Part shown: in pieces, positions 18,358 to 26,088 of the stretch
Numbering within the stretch: position 1 is the first letter of the stretch
Layout: each line of letters opens with the position of its first letter
NCBI GenBank assembly: GCA_009363175.1
Contig: CP045205.1
Coordinates: 4,402,001-4,466,000 of the forward strand
Reading direction: 5' to 3'
DNA: 64,000 nucleotides
Origin: Citrobacter telavivensis
Lineage (GTDB): Bacteria > Pseudomonadota > Gammaproteobacteria > Enterobacterales > Enterobacteriaceae
Position numbers and translations under genes: made by a program
The notes under the pieces: model-generated
Seen by the model: only the letters and a program-made list of their open reading frames with translations
Databases searched by the model: none
What the model was told of the DNA's origin: nothing

Positions 18358-18909
18358 ATGAGTGACGAGAAACAGAAAATGATAGCGGGTGAGCGATATC
18401 GCCCGGCAGATGAAACCCTGCGCCATGACAGGTTGCAGGCGCGTCGATTCGTTCACCGCTACAATCTCACCGCCCCGGATGAAAAAGCCGAACGCCTGGC
18501 AATCCTCCACACCCTGTTAGGCCAGTGCGATCAGCCCTACATAGAGCCGCCATTTCGCTGTGACTACGGTTACAATATCTTTCTGGGTAAAGACTTTTAC
18601 GCCAATTTCGACTGCGTCATGCTCGACGTCTGCCCGATTCATATTGGTGATAACTGTATGCTGGCTCCCGGCGTCCATATCTATACCGCCACACATCCGC
18701 TGGATGCGACAGAGCGCAATAGTGGACTGGAATTCGGCAAGCCCGTCACGATTGGTAATAATGTCTGGATTGGTGGGCGTGCGGTCATTAATCCCGGCGT
18801 CAGCATTGGTGACAACGTGGTTGTCGCCTCCGGCGCGGTGGTGACCAAAAACGTACCGGCTAACGTGGTGGTGGGCGGTAATCCGGCACGGATTATTAAA
18901 ACACTGTAA
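18358..18909 (+). CDS. maa: Maltose O-acetyltransferase
   Basis: 183 residues, standard. Left-handed beta-helix acyltransferase that moves acetyl from acetyl-CoA to maltose and other sugars; the physiological role is uncertain. The N-terminal Mac domain (MIAGERYRPADETLRHDR) precedes hexapeptide repeats (IHIGDNCMLAPGVHI; VTIGNNVWIGGRAVI; VSIGDNVVVASGAVV). The likely catalytic His is in TATHPLD. The 177 bp between hha and this gene show no clear feature. Confidence 0.94.
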   Translation: MSDEKQKMIAGERYRPADETLRHDRLQARRFVHRYNLTAPDEKAERLAILHTLLGQCDQPYIEPPFRCDYGYNIFLGKDFYANFDCVMLDVCPIHIGDNCMLAPGVHIYTATHPLDATERNSGLEFGKPVTIGNNVWIGGRAVINPGVSIGDNVVVASGAVVTKNVPANVVVGGNPARIIKTL

Positions 18910-19023
18910 ACGGAATTGTAACTGTTATGCTAAATTGTGATTGATCTGTTACTTTCTTCACGCTAATCGCCCACTTAAAATAGGGCGTTCCCCTGTAAGT
19001 AGCGAAAATCACGAAGGCAAAAA

Positions 19024-19494
19024 ATGACAGAAATACAACGCCTGCTCACCGAAACCATCGACGATCTGAACGTTCGCGAGAAGCGCGATAACAAGCCCCG
19101 CTTTAGCATCAGCTTTATTCGCAAGCATCCTGGTTTGTTTATTGGGATGTACGTCGCCTGGTTTGCCACGCTGGCGGTCATGTTGCAATCAGAAACGCTG
19201 GTAGACTCTGTCTGGCTGCTGGTCGTGCTGTTTGTCGTCCTCAACGGCTTTTTCTTTTTTGATGTCGCCCCGCGCTATCGCTATGAAGATATCGACGTGC
19301 TGGATTTCAGGGTGTGTTACAACGGCGAGTGGTACAACACCCGGTTTGTACCTTCAGCGCTGATTAGCACCATCCTTCACTCCCCGCGTGTCGATGATGA
19401 ATGCAAAGCGCAATTACAGAAAATGTTGACGCGTAAGGGCGAACTGTCGTTTTACGATATCTTTACCCTTGCCCGTGCAGAAGCCACGCCATAA
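19024..19494 (+). CDS. ylaC: Inner membrane protein YlaC
   Basis: 156 residues, matching E. coli YlaC throughout (MTEIQRLLTETIDDLNVREK). Function unknown. Two adjacent hydrophobic segments (FIGMYVAWFATLAVMLQ, about residues 40-56, and VWLLVVLFVVLNGFFFF, about 62-80) predict a two-pass membrane hairpin, with a cytoplasmic-looking N-terminal and a C-terminal soluble domain of about 75 residues. Conserved neighbour of maa. Confidence 0.92.
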   Translation: MTEIQRLLTETIDDLNVREKRDNKPRFSISFIRKHPGLFIGMYVAWFATLAVMLQSETLVDSVWLLVVLFVVLNGFFFFDVAPRYRYEDIDVLDFRVCYNGEWYNTRFVPSALISTILHSPRVDDECKAQLQKMLTRKGELSFYDIFTLARAEATP

Positions 19495-19506
19495 CCCATT
19501 CGTGTT

Positions 19507-19533
19507 GCCGGATAGTCATTTCTCCTATCCGGC
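19507..19533. terminator. REP-like hairpin between convergent ylaC and the L36 gene
   Basis: GCCGGATAG (19507-19515) pairs perfectly with CTATCCGGC (19525-19533) around a nine-base loop. It is followed by a pyrimidine-rich CCTCTCCTTTCTTT rather than a clean T-run. It lies between two converging genes and probably ends or protects both transcripts. Confidence 0.5.
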
Positions 19534-19545
19534 CCTCTCCTTTCT

Positions 19546-19686
19546 TTAACGCCGTTTTTTTCTTCCCTGTACCGCTTTAAAACGCGGGTTGCTTTTACAA
19601 ATCACATATAAACGCCCTTTGCGCTTTACTATCTGACAGTCAGGATGGCGCTGCTTTGCGCTACGTAATGAATTCAAGACCTGCAT
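19546..19686 (-). CDS. ykgO: Alternative (zinc-free) ribosomal protein L36
   Basis: 46 residues, start at MQVLNSLRSAKQRH; GAGGATAAC supplies the ribosome binding site. It corresponds to E. coli YkgO/RpmJ2 (C- paralogue of L36), which lacks the CCHC zinc ligands of RpmJ and replaces it in the ribosome under zinc limitation, freeing zinc. A perfect Zur-like palindrome lies directly upstream. In E. coli and Salmonella it follows the L31 paralogue rpmE2/ykgM in one operon; no L31 gene is visible here between this gene and pdeB. Often named rpmJ2 or rpmJ. Confidence 0.9.
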   Translation of the reverse strand: MQVLNSLRSAKQRHPDCQIVKRKGRLYVICKSNPRFKAVQGRKKRR

Positions 19687-19704
19687 GTTATCCTCATCAA
19701 CCTC

Positions 19705-19728
19705 ATTATATATGTTATAACATAACAT
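19705..19728 (-). promoter_or_regulatory. Candidate Zur operator and -10 box of the L36 gene
   Basis: ATGTTATAACATAACAT (19712-19728) is a perfect inverted repeat around its centre and resembles the Zur box core TGTTATANTATAACA. On the minus strand it sits just upstream of a TATAAT -10 box (19710-19705), that is, in the promoter spacer, and 26 bp before the L36 start codon. That is the right geometry for repression by zinc-loaded Zur. Assignment to Zur is by sequence resemblance. Confidence 0.68.
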
Positions 19729-19908
19729 TGCTTTATCGCTGAACGCGCTGCGGTTCAATCCTTTCTGTCTTTATATCGGTTCTTTCGTGGCGAAAACGGT
19801 AAAAATCCACGCTTCCATCAAAAACCCGGCAGATTAACGACATCATTTACAGGGCTTTTTTCGCGATCGGATATACTTTCCCTACAATGCGTTATTAAGG
19901 ATATCTGC

Positions 19909-21459
19909 GTGAGAACACGACATCTGGTCAGTCTGGTGACGGGAGTGCTTATCCTCTCCGTATTGCTTCCGGTTGGGCTGAGTGTCTGGATCGCTCATCG
20001 CCAGGTCGAAAAGAAATTCATTGAAGAGTTGGATACCTACTCAGCGCGCGTCTCTGAACGTTCAGAGCGTGTGGTGACCCAGGCGAAACAAGCATTACAG
20101 CAGATTAACGCCGTGAAGAGCGTGCCGTGCTCACGTGAACACTTACTGGCTATGCGGCGGATCTCCTTCAGCTATCGTTATGTCCAGGAAGTGCTGTATC
20201 TGCAAAACAACGCGCCACGCTGCTCATCCCTGGAGCAGGAAAGTCAAACCGCCGCATTCCCTCCGCCCATGAAAATCACCAACGACGGCTACCGCGCATG
20301 GTTTACCGCGCAAAACGATCTGGGATTCAAGCGCTACATGGCGGCGTTGGGCTATGGCGACTACATTGTGATGATCGATCCCGCCTCCTTTATCGACGTA
20401 GTCCCTTTTGGCGCCTGGCAGATTGATGTTGCGATTATCGGCGCAAAACACAATACCGTCATTGCCAGCAGTGGCGCGCTTGCACCGAATATCCTGCAAT
20501 TTACCCAGGAAACCACGCCTCGCCATCTGGAAAGTCATGGCATTATTTATGAGATTCGCCCCTTCCCGGAAATGGGCATTACCATCGTCAGTTGGGCGTC
20601 CACTCTTCCGCTACAGAAAATCTGGTACCAGCAGGCGCTGATCTGGGTTCCCGCCGGTATCCTGATAGGGCTGCTGGCCGCCGCCTTTATTCTGCGCATT
20701 CTGCGTCGTCTCCAGTCACCACATCACCGATTGCAGGATGCCATTAACAACCGCGACATTAAGGTTCATTACCAGCCCATCATTTCGTTATCGACAGGAA
20801 AAATAGTGGGGGGCGAAGCGCTGGCGCGCTGGCCGCAAACCGACGGCAGCTACTTGTCACCTGACATTTTCATCACTCTGGCCCAACAGACCGGTCTCAC
20901 CGAACAACTCACCCGCTTAATTATCGAAACGGTATTTGAGGATATGGGGAAATGGCTGAAACAGCATCCCGATCAGCATATTTCCATTAACATTGAGGCT
21001 GCGGATCTCGCCTCTGAAAAACTCCCGACGCTGCTCAGTAAACTGCTTAACCGGTATCAGCTTGCCCCTTCGCAGATTGCTCTGGAACTGACGGAGCGGG
21101 GATTTGCCGATCCGAAGACCAGCTCACCAATCATTTCCCGTTACCGCAAAGCGGGACATGCTATCTATATTGATGATTTTGGCACCGGCTATTCGAGCCT
21201 TAGCTATTTGCAGAATCTGGACGTGGATATCCTGAAAATCGACAAATCATTTGTCGATGCGCTGGAGTACAAAAACGTGACGCCACATATCATTGAAATG
21301 GCCAAAACGCTGAAGTTGAAAATGGTCGCAGAAGGGATTGAAACGGCAAATCAGGAGGACTGGCTGCGCCAGCACGGCGTCCATTACGGACAGGGTTGGT
21401 TGTACAGCAAAGCGCTGCCCAAAGAGGCGTTTATTCTGTGGGCGGAAAAACGCTTATAA
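19909..21459 (+). CDS. pdeB: CSS-motif EAL cyclic-di-GMP phosphodiesterase PdeB (YlaB)
   Basis: 516 residues with a GTG start (AAGGA 8 bases upstream). It degrades c-di-GMP. Order: N-terminal membrane segment (residues 9-28), periplasmic CSS-motif sensor domain (Cys in SVPCSREH and PRCSSLEQ), second membrane segment (about 245-265, ALIWVPAGILIGLLAAAFIL), then an EAL domain to the end. The EAL signature (GGEALARW) and downstream motifs (NIEAADLAS; ELTERGF; IDDFGTGYSSLSYLQ; EGIE) are intact, so an active enzyme is expected. CSS domains sense periplasmic redox through DsbA/DsbB in related proteins. Confidence 0.94.
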   Translation: MRTRHLVSLVTGVLILSVLLPVGLSVWIAHRQVEKKFIEELDTYSARVSERSERVVTQAKQALQQINAVKSVPCSREHLLAMRRISFSYRYVQEVLYLQNNAPRCSSLEQESQTAAFPPPMKITNDGYRAWFTAQNDLGFKRYMAALGYGDYIVMIDPASFIDVVPFGAWQIDVAIIGAKHNTVIASSGALAPNILQFTQETTPRHLESHGIIYEIRPFPEMGITIVSWASTLPLQKIWYQQALIWVPAGILIGLLAAAFILRILRRLQSPHHRLQDAINNRDIKVHYQPIISLSTGKIVGGEALARWPQTDGSYLSPDIFITLAQQTGLTEQLTRLIIETVFEDMGKWLKQHPDQHISINIEAADLASEKLPTLLSKLLNRYQLAPSQIALELTERGFADPKTSSPIISRYRKAGHAIYIDDFGTGYSSLSYLQNLDVDILKIDKSFVDALEYKNVTPHIIEMAKTLKLKMVAEGIETANQEDWLRQHGVHYGQGWLYSKALPKEAFILWAEKRL

Positions 21460-21498
21460 CGCAGAGATGGCTGGCGGCACGCCGCACAGCCAGTCACG

Positions 21499-21852
21499 CT
21501 AGTCGTCGATAATAGGAGAGAATCCGCCATAAATCATGCGTTTACCATCAAACGGCATCGACTCGCCGAACGCTTTCATGCGCGGATCGGACATCATCTT
21601 CTGATTCGCCGCATCCCGCACTTCTTTCGACGGGTACTCAATCCAACTGAATACCACTTCTTCGTGTTCCTCGGCTTTCACCGCCATGCGAAAATCGGTG
21701 ACGTTGCCATCGGGCACATCGTCGGCCCAGCATTCCACAATGCGAAGCGCACCAAACTCCTTAAACAATGGTGCTGCTTTTGCCGCCATCGCCTTATAAG
21801 CCTCCTTGTTTTCGGCGGGTACGGCAAGGACAAACCCATCCACATACTTCAT
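21499..21852 (-). CDS. ybaA: DUF1428 family protein YbaA
   Basis: 117 residues (MKYVDGFVLAVPAENKEAYK), the full E. coli YbaA length. DUF1428 proteins have a ferredoxin-like dimeric alpha/beta barrel fold; the function is not known. The conserved stretches ECWADDVPDG and FSWIEYPSKEVRD are present. Convergent with pdeB (40 bp apart), as in E. coli. Confidence 0.93.
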   Translation of the reverse strand: MKYVDGFVLAVPAENKEAYKAMAAKAAPLFKEFGALRIVECWADDVPDGNVTDFRMAVKAEEHEEVVFSWIEYPSKEVRDAANQKMMSDPRMKAFGESMPFDGKRMIYGGFSPIIDD

Positions 21853-21934
21853 GAGAAAAACCTCCGAAGTCCACTGCGCGGCAAGCCAATTCCAGCCGCG
21901 TCAGTCGTGAGTAAGTGTAGTCGCCCTCTCCTTT

Positions 21935-22537
21935 CTATGCTGTCTGAATCCGCGCCCGGGGTTTATAGCGAAACCACGGCAGACAGAGTTGGATCAACGG
22001 CCCAATCGCCAGCGCATACAGCACGGTGCCAACGCCAAGCGTGCCGCCGAGCAGCCAGCCGCTTAATAAAACAGAGACTTCTATCGCCGTACGGATGGTA
22101 CGCACCGACCATCCCGTGCGGGCGTGAATGCCGGTCATCAGGCCGTCTCTTGGCCCGGCACCAAAGCCTGCGCCAATGTACATACTCGTCGCCAGGGCAT
22201 TCACCACCACGGCGGCCACCAGCATGAGGCTGCGCACGAGGAGGGAGGAGAAATCCGGCATCACCGCCAGCGCGGCATCGGCGGCAAGTCCGATCACAAT
22301 CACATTGCTGAGGGTGCCCAGCCCAGGACGTTGACGCAGGGGGATCCACAGCAAAAGTACCAGCGCCCCGACGATAATCATCACCACGCCAATTTTCATC
22401 GACAACAGGTTTGCCAGCCCAAGATGGAACACGTTCCACGGATCGGCACCTAAATCCGCGCGCACAAACATCGCGGTTGATACCCCATACAGAGCCAGCC
22501 CAAAGTAAAGTTGAACCAGACGACGCCCCATTTTCAC
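21935..22537 (-). CDS. YczE/YyaS/YitT-family integral membrane protein
   Basis: 200 residues, start MKMGRRLVQLYFGLALYG behind a strong GGGGAGGGTG site. Five to six hydrophobic segments and the motifs LGADPWNVFHLGL and GFGAGPRDGLM are typical of YczE-like permease-type proteins. Substrate unknown. It is divergent from the MocR-type regulator at 22616, a pairing known in Firmicutes for yczE and yczR, so the regulator probably controls it. There is no counterpart in E. coli K-12 at this place as far as I recall, so this is likely a lineage-specific pair inserted between ybaA and atl. Confidence 0.82.
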   Translation of the reverse strand: MKMGRRLVQLYFGLALYGVSTAMFVRADLGADPWNVFHLGLANLLSMKIGVVMIIVGALVLLLWIPLRQRPGLGTLSNVIVIGLAADAALAVMPDFSSLLVRSLMLVAAVVVNALATSMYIGAGFGAGPRDGLMTGIHARTGWSVRTIRTAIEVSVLLSGWLLGGTLGVGTVLYALAIGPLIQLCLPWFRYKPRARIQTA

Positions 22538-22615
22538 CCTCCCCGTTCAGATAGCATTCATCTTCTCTATAATTGGCATTATGATTAATGACCAGTTTTG
22601 AAAAAGTGGACTGCA

Positions 22616-24043
22616 ATGTCATCACGTCGTTATGGAAGTCAATCTCTCCAGCGTCTGCTCGGGCACTGGCAGGACAGCACATCAAGAACCCCGCTCTGGC
22701 GGCAACTGGCAGAAGCGCTGCGTCTGCTGATCCTCGACGGACGTCTGGCGCTCGACAGCCGTTTGCCCGGAGAACGTGAACTGGCAGCGGTCCTCGACGT
22801 CAGCCGGACCACCGTGGCCAGCGCACTGGCGCAACTGCGGGAAGAGGGATATCTGGAAAGTCGGCACGGCAGTGGCTCGCGCGTGATTCTGCCGGGTCAT
22901 ATTCGCGAAGTGCCGACGCGAGCCGGTACGACGATGGCGCTGGATCTCTCCACCGCCGCCCTCAGTGCCGGACCCGAAATCCATCAGGCTTATCAGCAGG
23001 CGCTGTTTGCGATGCCGCCGCATTTACTGACGTCGGGATATCAGCCGCAGGGATTGCCCTGCTTACGTGAATCGCTCGCCCGTCATTACTGTGCGCGAGG
23101 TCTTCCGACAACGGCGGATGAAATCATGGTGGTTAACGGCGCGGTCAGCGGTCTGGCACTGATTCTGCGCTTACTGACCGGTCCCGGCGATCGTGTGGTG
23201 GTCGATCACCCGACGTACCCATTGGCCATTGCCGCCATTCAGGGAGCCTCCTGTCGACCGGTAGGCGTTTCCTTACCCGCAGAGGGTTGGGATACGGATG
23301 GACTGGCCGCAACGATCGCCCAAACGTCACCGAGAATGGCCTATCTGATGCCGGATTTTCACAATCCCACCGGGCGGTGTATGAATGATGAGACGCGACA
23401 AGTCATCGCAGATATCGCTGCCCGTACGCGTACGACGCTGGTGATCGACGAAACGATGGTGAATCTTTGGTACGACGCCCCGCCGCCTCCGCCTTTGGCG
23501 GCGTATCATCGCGATGCCCCGGTGATCATGCTGGGTTCGGCGGGCAAAAGTTTCTGGGGCGGACTGCGTCTGGGCTGGGTTCGCGCGCCATCACGGACCA
23601 TCGCCGCGCTGGTGCAAACGCGGGATACGGTTGATCTGGGCTCGCCGGTCATCGAACAGCTTGCCACTACGTGGTTGCTGGATAATGCCGATTCATTTTT
23701 GCCGCAGCGCAGACAACAGTTAGCCGCACGGCGCGCGCTCTGCGATACGCTGATGCACAGGCACTTTCCCGAGTGGCGCTATCAGCAACCGCAGGGCGGA
23801 TTATCTTTTTGGGTGGAATTACCGGATACGCTGGCGACGCTCTTCGCCACACGGGCGGAAAGCGTCGGGATTCAACTGGGTACGGGCACTCGCTTTGGGC
23901 TCGCGGGGGCGTTTGATCGTTTCTTACGCATGCCGTTTGCCTTGCCGGAAGCCACCCTGCGCGAGGCCTTTAACACCCTGGAACCGCTCTGGAAAACACT
24001 GCGTCTACAGTCCAGTAGCGGTAAGGTGCGTAAGATTATTTAA
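22616..24043 (+). CDS. MocR-type regulator (GntR HTH fused to aminotransferase-like domain), YczR-like
   Basis: 475 residues from ATG 22616 (MSSRRYGSQSLQRLLGHW); a TTG at 22598 would add six. The N-terminal winged HTH of the GntR family (about residues 20-90: LWRQLAEALRLLILDGRL, LPGERELAAVLDVSRTTV) is joined by a linker to a type I PLP-fold domain. The PLP lysine is expected in the segment MLGSAGKSFWGGLRLGW, and PDFHNPTG is the usual Asn-Pro-Thr-Gly loop. Such regulators use PLP or its aldimine as effector. Divergent from the yczE-like gene, with 78 bp between the starts that contain ATTATGATTAATGACC, a possible operator. Confidence 0.85.
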   Translation: MSSRRYGSQSLQRLLGHWQDSTSRTPLWRQLAEALRLLILDGRLALDSRLPGERELAAVLDVSRTTVASALAQLREEGYLESRHGSGSRVILPGHIREVPTRAGTTMALDLSTAALSAGPEIHQAYQQALFAMPPHLLTSGYQPQGLPCLRESLARHYCARGLPTTADEIMVVNGAVSGLALILRLLTGPGDRVVVDHPTYPLAIAAIQGASCRPVGVSLPAEGWDTDGLAATIAQTSPRMAYLMPDFHNPTGRCMNDETRQVIADIAARTRTTLVIDETMVNLWYDAPPPPPLAAYHRDAPVIMLGSAGKSFWGGLRLGWVRAPSRTIAALVQTRDTVDLGSPVIEQLATTWLLDNADSFLPQRRQQLAARRALCDTLMHRHFPEWRYQQPQGGLSFWVELPDTLATLFATRAESVGIQLGTGTRFGLAGAFDRFLRMPFALPEATLREAFNTLEPLWKTLRLQSSSGKVRKII

Positions 24044-24258
24044 TGCTGGCGGGGAACCGGGAAACCTTTAAGGGAAATAATAAAGTTATCACCCTCTTTC
24101 TTTATTTTGGCGCCAGCATCGCACCAGTCTGAGGCAATGCGGAAAAATTCATCGCTGCCGACGTTCCAGCTCAGGCAAACATGCTTAACATAACCCGAGC
24201 GGAGCAATTCACAGGCTTCGCCATAGTTACTGGCGATGGAGAGCGTTTGCTGTTTCAT
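24040..24258 (-). CDS. Unrecognised 72-residue protein, second gene of an RHH operon
   Basis: MKQQTLSIASNYGEACELLR...; I do not recognise the family. Two Cys (in GEACELL and SDWCDAG) and one in KHVCLSW; the layout beta-alpha-beta-alpha-beta-beta with a final FIISLKG strand is only loosely like small TusA/SirA-type folds and lacks their CPxP motif. Its ATG overlaps the stop of the upstream RHH gene by four bases (ATGA), so translation is coupled. The stop lies four bases inside the end of the convergent MocR-type gene. Toxin-antitoxin partner, or accessory factor of the RHH protein, are both open. Confidence 0.7.
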   Translation of the reverse strand: MKQQTLSIASNYGEACELLRSGYVKHVCLSWNVGSDEFFRIASDWCDAGAKIKKEGDNFIISLKGFPVPRQH

Positions 24259-24506
24259 TTTTTCTTCTTCAGTAGTCTGCGCAATGCTTTGATTTCTTTA
24301 GGAGTCAGTGGCTCAACAAAAGACTCTTCCGTATGTTGGCTATCGATATCGCCAGCCGAGACCCCCGCCTCTGCCGCCGCGTCGAAGGCTATCAGCAGCA
24401 GTTTTTCTGTCGTGATGCTTAAATTCTCATTATTCACTTCAGCGTAATGACGAAGTTTTTCTTTTAACGTTTCATCAATTTTGACATTCAGTACTGCAGT
24501 AGCCAT
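24255..24506 (-). CDS. Small ribbon-helix-helix-like DNA-binding protein
   Basis: 83 residues from ATG at 24506, with AAGGA nine bases upstream. The N-terminus MATAVLNVKIDETLKEKLRH has the beta strand plus first helix of RelB/DinJ/CopG proteins, and the second helix follows (NLSITTEKLLLIAFDAAA). A flexible acidic centre leads to a basic helix ending RRLLKKKK. RHH proteins act as dimeric autoregulators and are the usual antitoxin type in two-gene systems. It precedes and overlaps the 72-residue gene by 4 bp and lies 189 bp beyond the 3' end of ffs, on the same strand. Function inferred from fold only. Confidence 0.72.
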   Translation of the reverse strand: MATAVLNVKIDETLKEKLRHYAEVNNENLSITTEKLLLIAFDAAAEAGVSAGDIDSQHTEESFVEPLTPKEIKALRRLLKKKK

Positions 24507-24695
24507 CGTAAAAATCCTTGTGGACAGGCAAAACACGGCTCCGGCGACGACAGGATCGCCACGGCGTGATAAGAGAATGGAGCGCCAGGATTTAACATCC
24601 CAAAGACACTCTGCCAGCATTTGATGACAAAAAAATGACAAAACCATGACAACAACAAGAAGAGAAACGAAGATGTGATGCCGGACGGCAGAAAT

Positions 24696-24809
24696 GGGTG
24701 GGGGCCCTGCCAGCTACATCCCGGCACACGCGTCATCTGCCTTGGCTGCTTCCTTCCGGACCTGACCTGGTAAACAGAGTAGCGTTGCGGGAGAACCAAC
24801 AGAGCCCCC
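24696..24809 (-). ncRNA. ffs: 4.5S RNA, signal recognition particle RNA
   Basis: The complement of 24809-24696 is the 114-nt 4.5S RNA, apparently identical to E. coli: GGGGGCTCTGTTGG at the 5' end, the conserved tetraloop and internal loop region CAGGTCAGGTCCGGAAGGAAGCAGCC (in parts), and GGGCCCCCACCC at the 3' end pairing with the 5' end. It forms the SRP with Ffh and targets nascent membrane proteins. Divergent from atl, as in E. coli. Confidence 0.97.
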
Positions 24810-24841
24810 ATTGAGAGCGTTGTTAACCAACGCGCAGGCGC

Positions 24842-24870
24842 ATTATCACTGCTGCCCCCTGTAATTGCAA
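24842..24870 (-). promoter_or_regulatory. Promoter of ffs with GC-rich discriminator
   Basis: Minus strand TTGCAA (24870-24865), 17-bp spacer, GATAAT (24847-24842), then GCGCCTGCGCG, a GC-rich discriminator typical of stringently controlled stable-RNA promoters. Initiation near 24835 would leave a leader of about 25 nt before the mature 5' end at 24809; 4.5S RNA is known to be made as a precursor trimmed by RNase P. Confidence 0.7.
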
Positions 24871-24963
24871 GCCATCGGCAGTCAGATGCTGGTTTCTTGC
24901 GCAATGGAACTTCCCGCGCCCGCCATTCCAGATTATGCTGAAGGATTACCGCAGGAAGAAACC

Positions 24964-25275
24964 ATGGATAGACAAGACACTTTCCCTCAACGCGTCTGGC
25001 AAATTGTTGCCTCCATTCCCGAAGGCAGCGTCACCACTTATGGCGACGTCGCGATGCTCGCGGGCTCTCCGCGCGCGGCCAGGCAGGTTGGCGGCGTGCT
25101 CAAACGTTTACCCGAAGGCAGCACTCTGCCCTGGCATCGGGTGGTGAATCGGCACGGCGCAATTTCGCTGACCGGTCCCGATCTACAGCGGCAACGGCAG
25201 GCATTACTGGCGGAAGGTATTATAGTGTCCGGGAGCGGGCAGATCGATTTGCAGCGGTATCGCTGGAATTATTGA
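24964..25275 (+). CDS. atl: Alkyltransferase-like protein Atl (DNA base-flipping protein)
   Basis: 103 residues from ATG 24964, preceded by AGGAAG. It binds O6-alkylguanine without repairing it and flags the lesion for nucleotide excision repair. The MGMT active-site motif PCHRV is replaced by PWHRV (LPWHRVV), the hallmark of Atl proteins; the HTH region (TTYGDVAMLAGSPRAARQVGG) is intact. E. coli YbaZ is annotated with a longer N-terminus; the equivalent start here is 24886 (MLVSCAMELP, 129 residues), but it has a weak ribosome site and lies next to the divergent ffs promoter. Confidence 0.9.
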   Translation: MDRQDTFPQRVWQIVASIPEGSVTTYGDVAMLAGSPRAARQVGGVLKRLPEGSTLPWHRVVNRHGAISLTGPDLQRQRQALLAEGIIVSGSGQIDLQRYRWNY

Positions 25276-25297
25276 CCCTCTCCAGATGGAGAGGGTC
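25274..25297. terminator. Hairpin between convergent atl and ybaY
   Basis: GACCCTCTCC (25274-25283), loop AGAT, GGAGAGGGTC (25288-25297): a perfect 10-bp stem starting in the atl stop codon and ending 9 bp before the ybaY stop. No T-run follows on either side, so it may act as a weak bidirectional terminator or 3'-end stabiliser. Confidence 0.5.
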
Positions 25298-25306
25298 AGA
25301 CAGGCC

Positions 25307-25876
25307 TTAGTACTGCGTCGGGGCAGGCACTGCGGAAGACGGGTTCACCTGCGTCGGCGAGGTTGAAGGCACAGTGGTCGCTGCCCCATCGCTTGCCTGA
25401 ACAGGCACTGCCGTCTGCTGGACCGGCACCAGGGTCAGATCGGCTTTCGTGCCGCCCTGGTTGATGACCGGCTGAACGGTATCGGTAATAAACACCAGTT
25501 TGTCATTCACCGTAATCGCCGCACTCAGCAGAATACGAGCGTTCGGCTGCACGTCAGCCGGATTAAACGGCAAGACGAAGCTGAATGGCGCCTGTTTCCC
25601 TTCGGTACGAACCGCTTTCTGGGACAGCACTTTCGACGGTGCATCGGCCAGCGACGCATCCGACAGAGTCACGGTCAGTACGGCGTCTGGTGGCAAGGCC
25701 ACTTTCTGACGGATCCATACGGTACCCGAGACATTAGGTTGCGCAATCGCAGGCTGCGCGGCCGTTGCTGAAGTGTTTGGGTTCGGCGCTGGCGTCTGGA
25801 TATCAGCGCTTTTATCCGCGCAGGCGGCCAGAGCAACTGCTACCGCTAAACCACTTACCATGTGCATGAGCTTCAT
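25307..25876 (-). CDS. ybaY: YbaY family lipoprotein
   Basis: 189 residues. Signal peptide MKLMHMVSGLAVAVALAAC with lipobox LAAC (acyl Cys at 19); Asp at Cys+3 and a non-Asp +2 (Ala) suggest outer-membrane sorting. The middle is a single beta-rich YbaY/YscW-type domain (GTVWIRQKVALPPDAVLTVTL; the VSGTVWIR start), followed by a proline- and glutamine-rich low-complexity tail. Related to pilotin-like lipoproteins; its own role is unknown. Same position as in E. coli, between tesB and atl. Confidence 0.92.
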   Translation of the reverse strand: MKLMHMVSGLAVAVALAACADKSADIQTPAPNPNTSATAAQPAIAQPNVSGTVWIRQKVALPPDAVLTVTLSDASLADAPSKVLSQKAVRTEGKQAPFSFVLPFNPADVQPNARILLSAAITVNDKLVFITDTVQPVINQGGTKADLTLVPVQQTAVPVQASDGAATTVPSTSPTQVNPSSAVPAPTQY

Positions 25877-26088
25877 TAAATTCTCCTTATCATCTCTGCA
25901 CCAGCGGGTTTTCCTCCCGCCGGAAGAGTGGTTAACAAAAACGTAACGTAGCTAAGTGTGGCACACATCACTTATTTTTGCCTGGAATTGGTCTGTTTTT
26001 CAGACTATTGCACCCATCGGACCACTTCTAAAATTGCGTTATACTCTGCCTATCTCGCTTCGGCGTCGTTGTTACCTGGAGAGCATGT

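Noticed and set aside
19687..19908. Remnant of the L31 paralogue rpmE2
   Set aside because: I found no frame or fragment with L31 motifs in these 222 bp, so no pseudogene is claimed.
21963..22685. 240-codon frame overlapping the yczE-like gene in another frame
   Set aside because: Arg/Gly/Ala-rich shadow; the 21935-22537 frame has the membrane-protein pattern, family motifs and a strong ribosome site.
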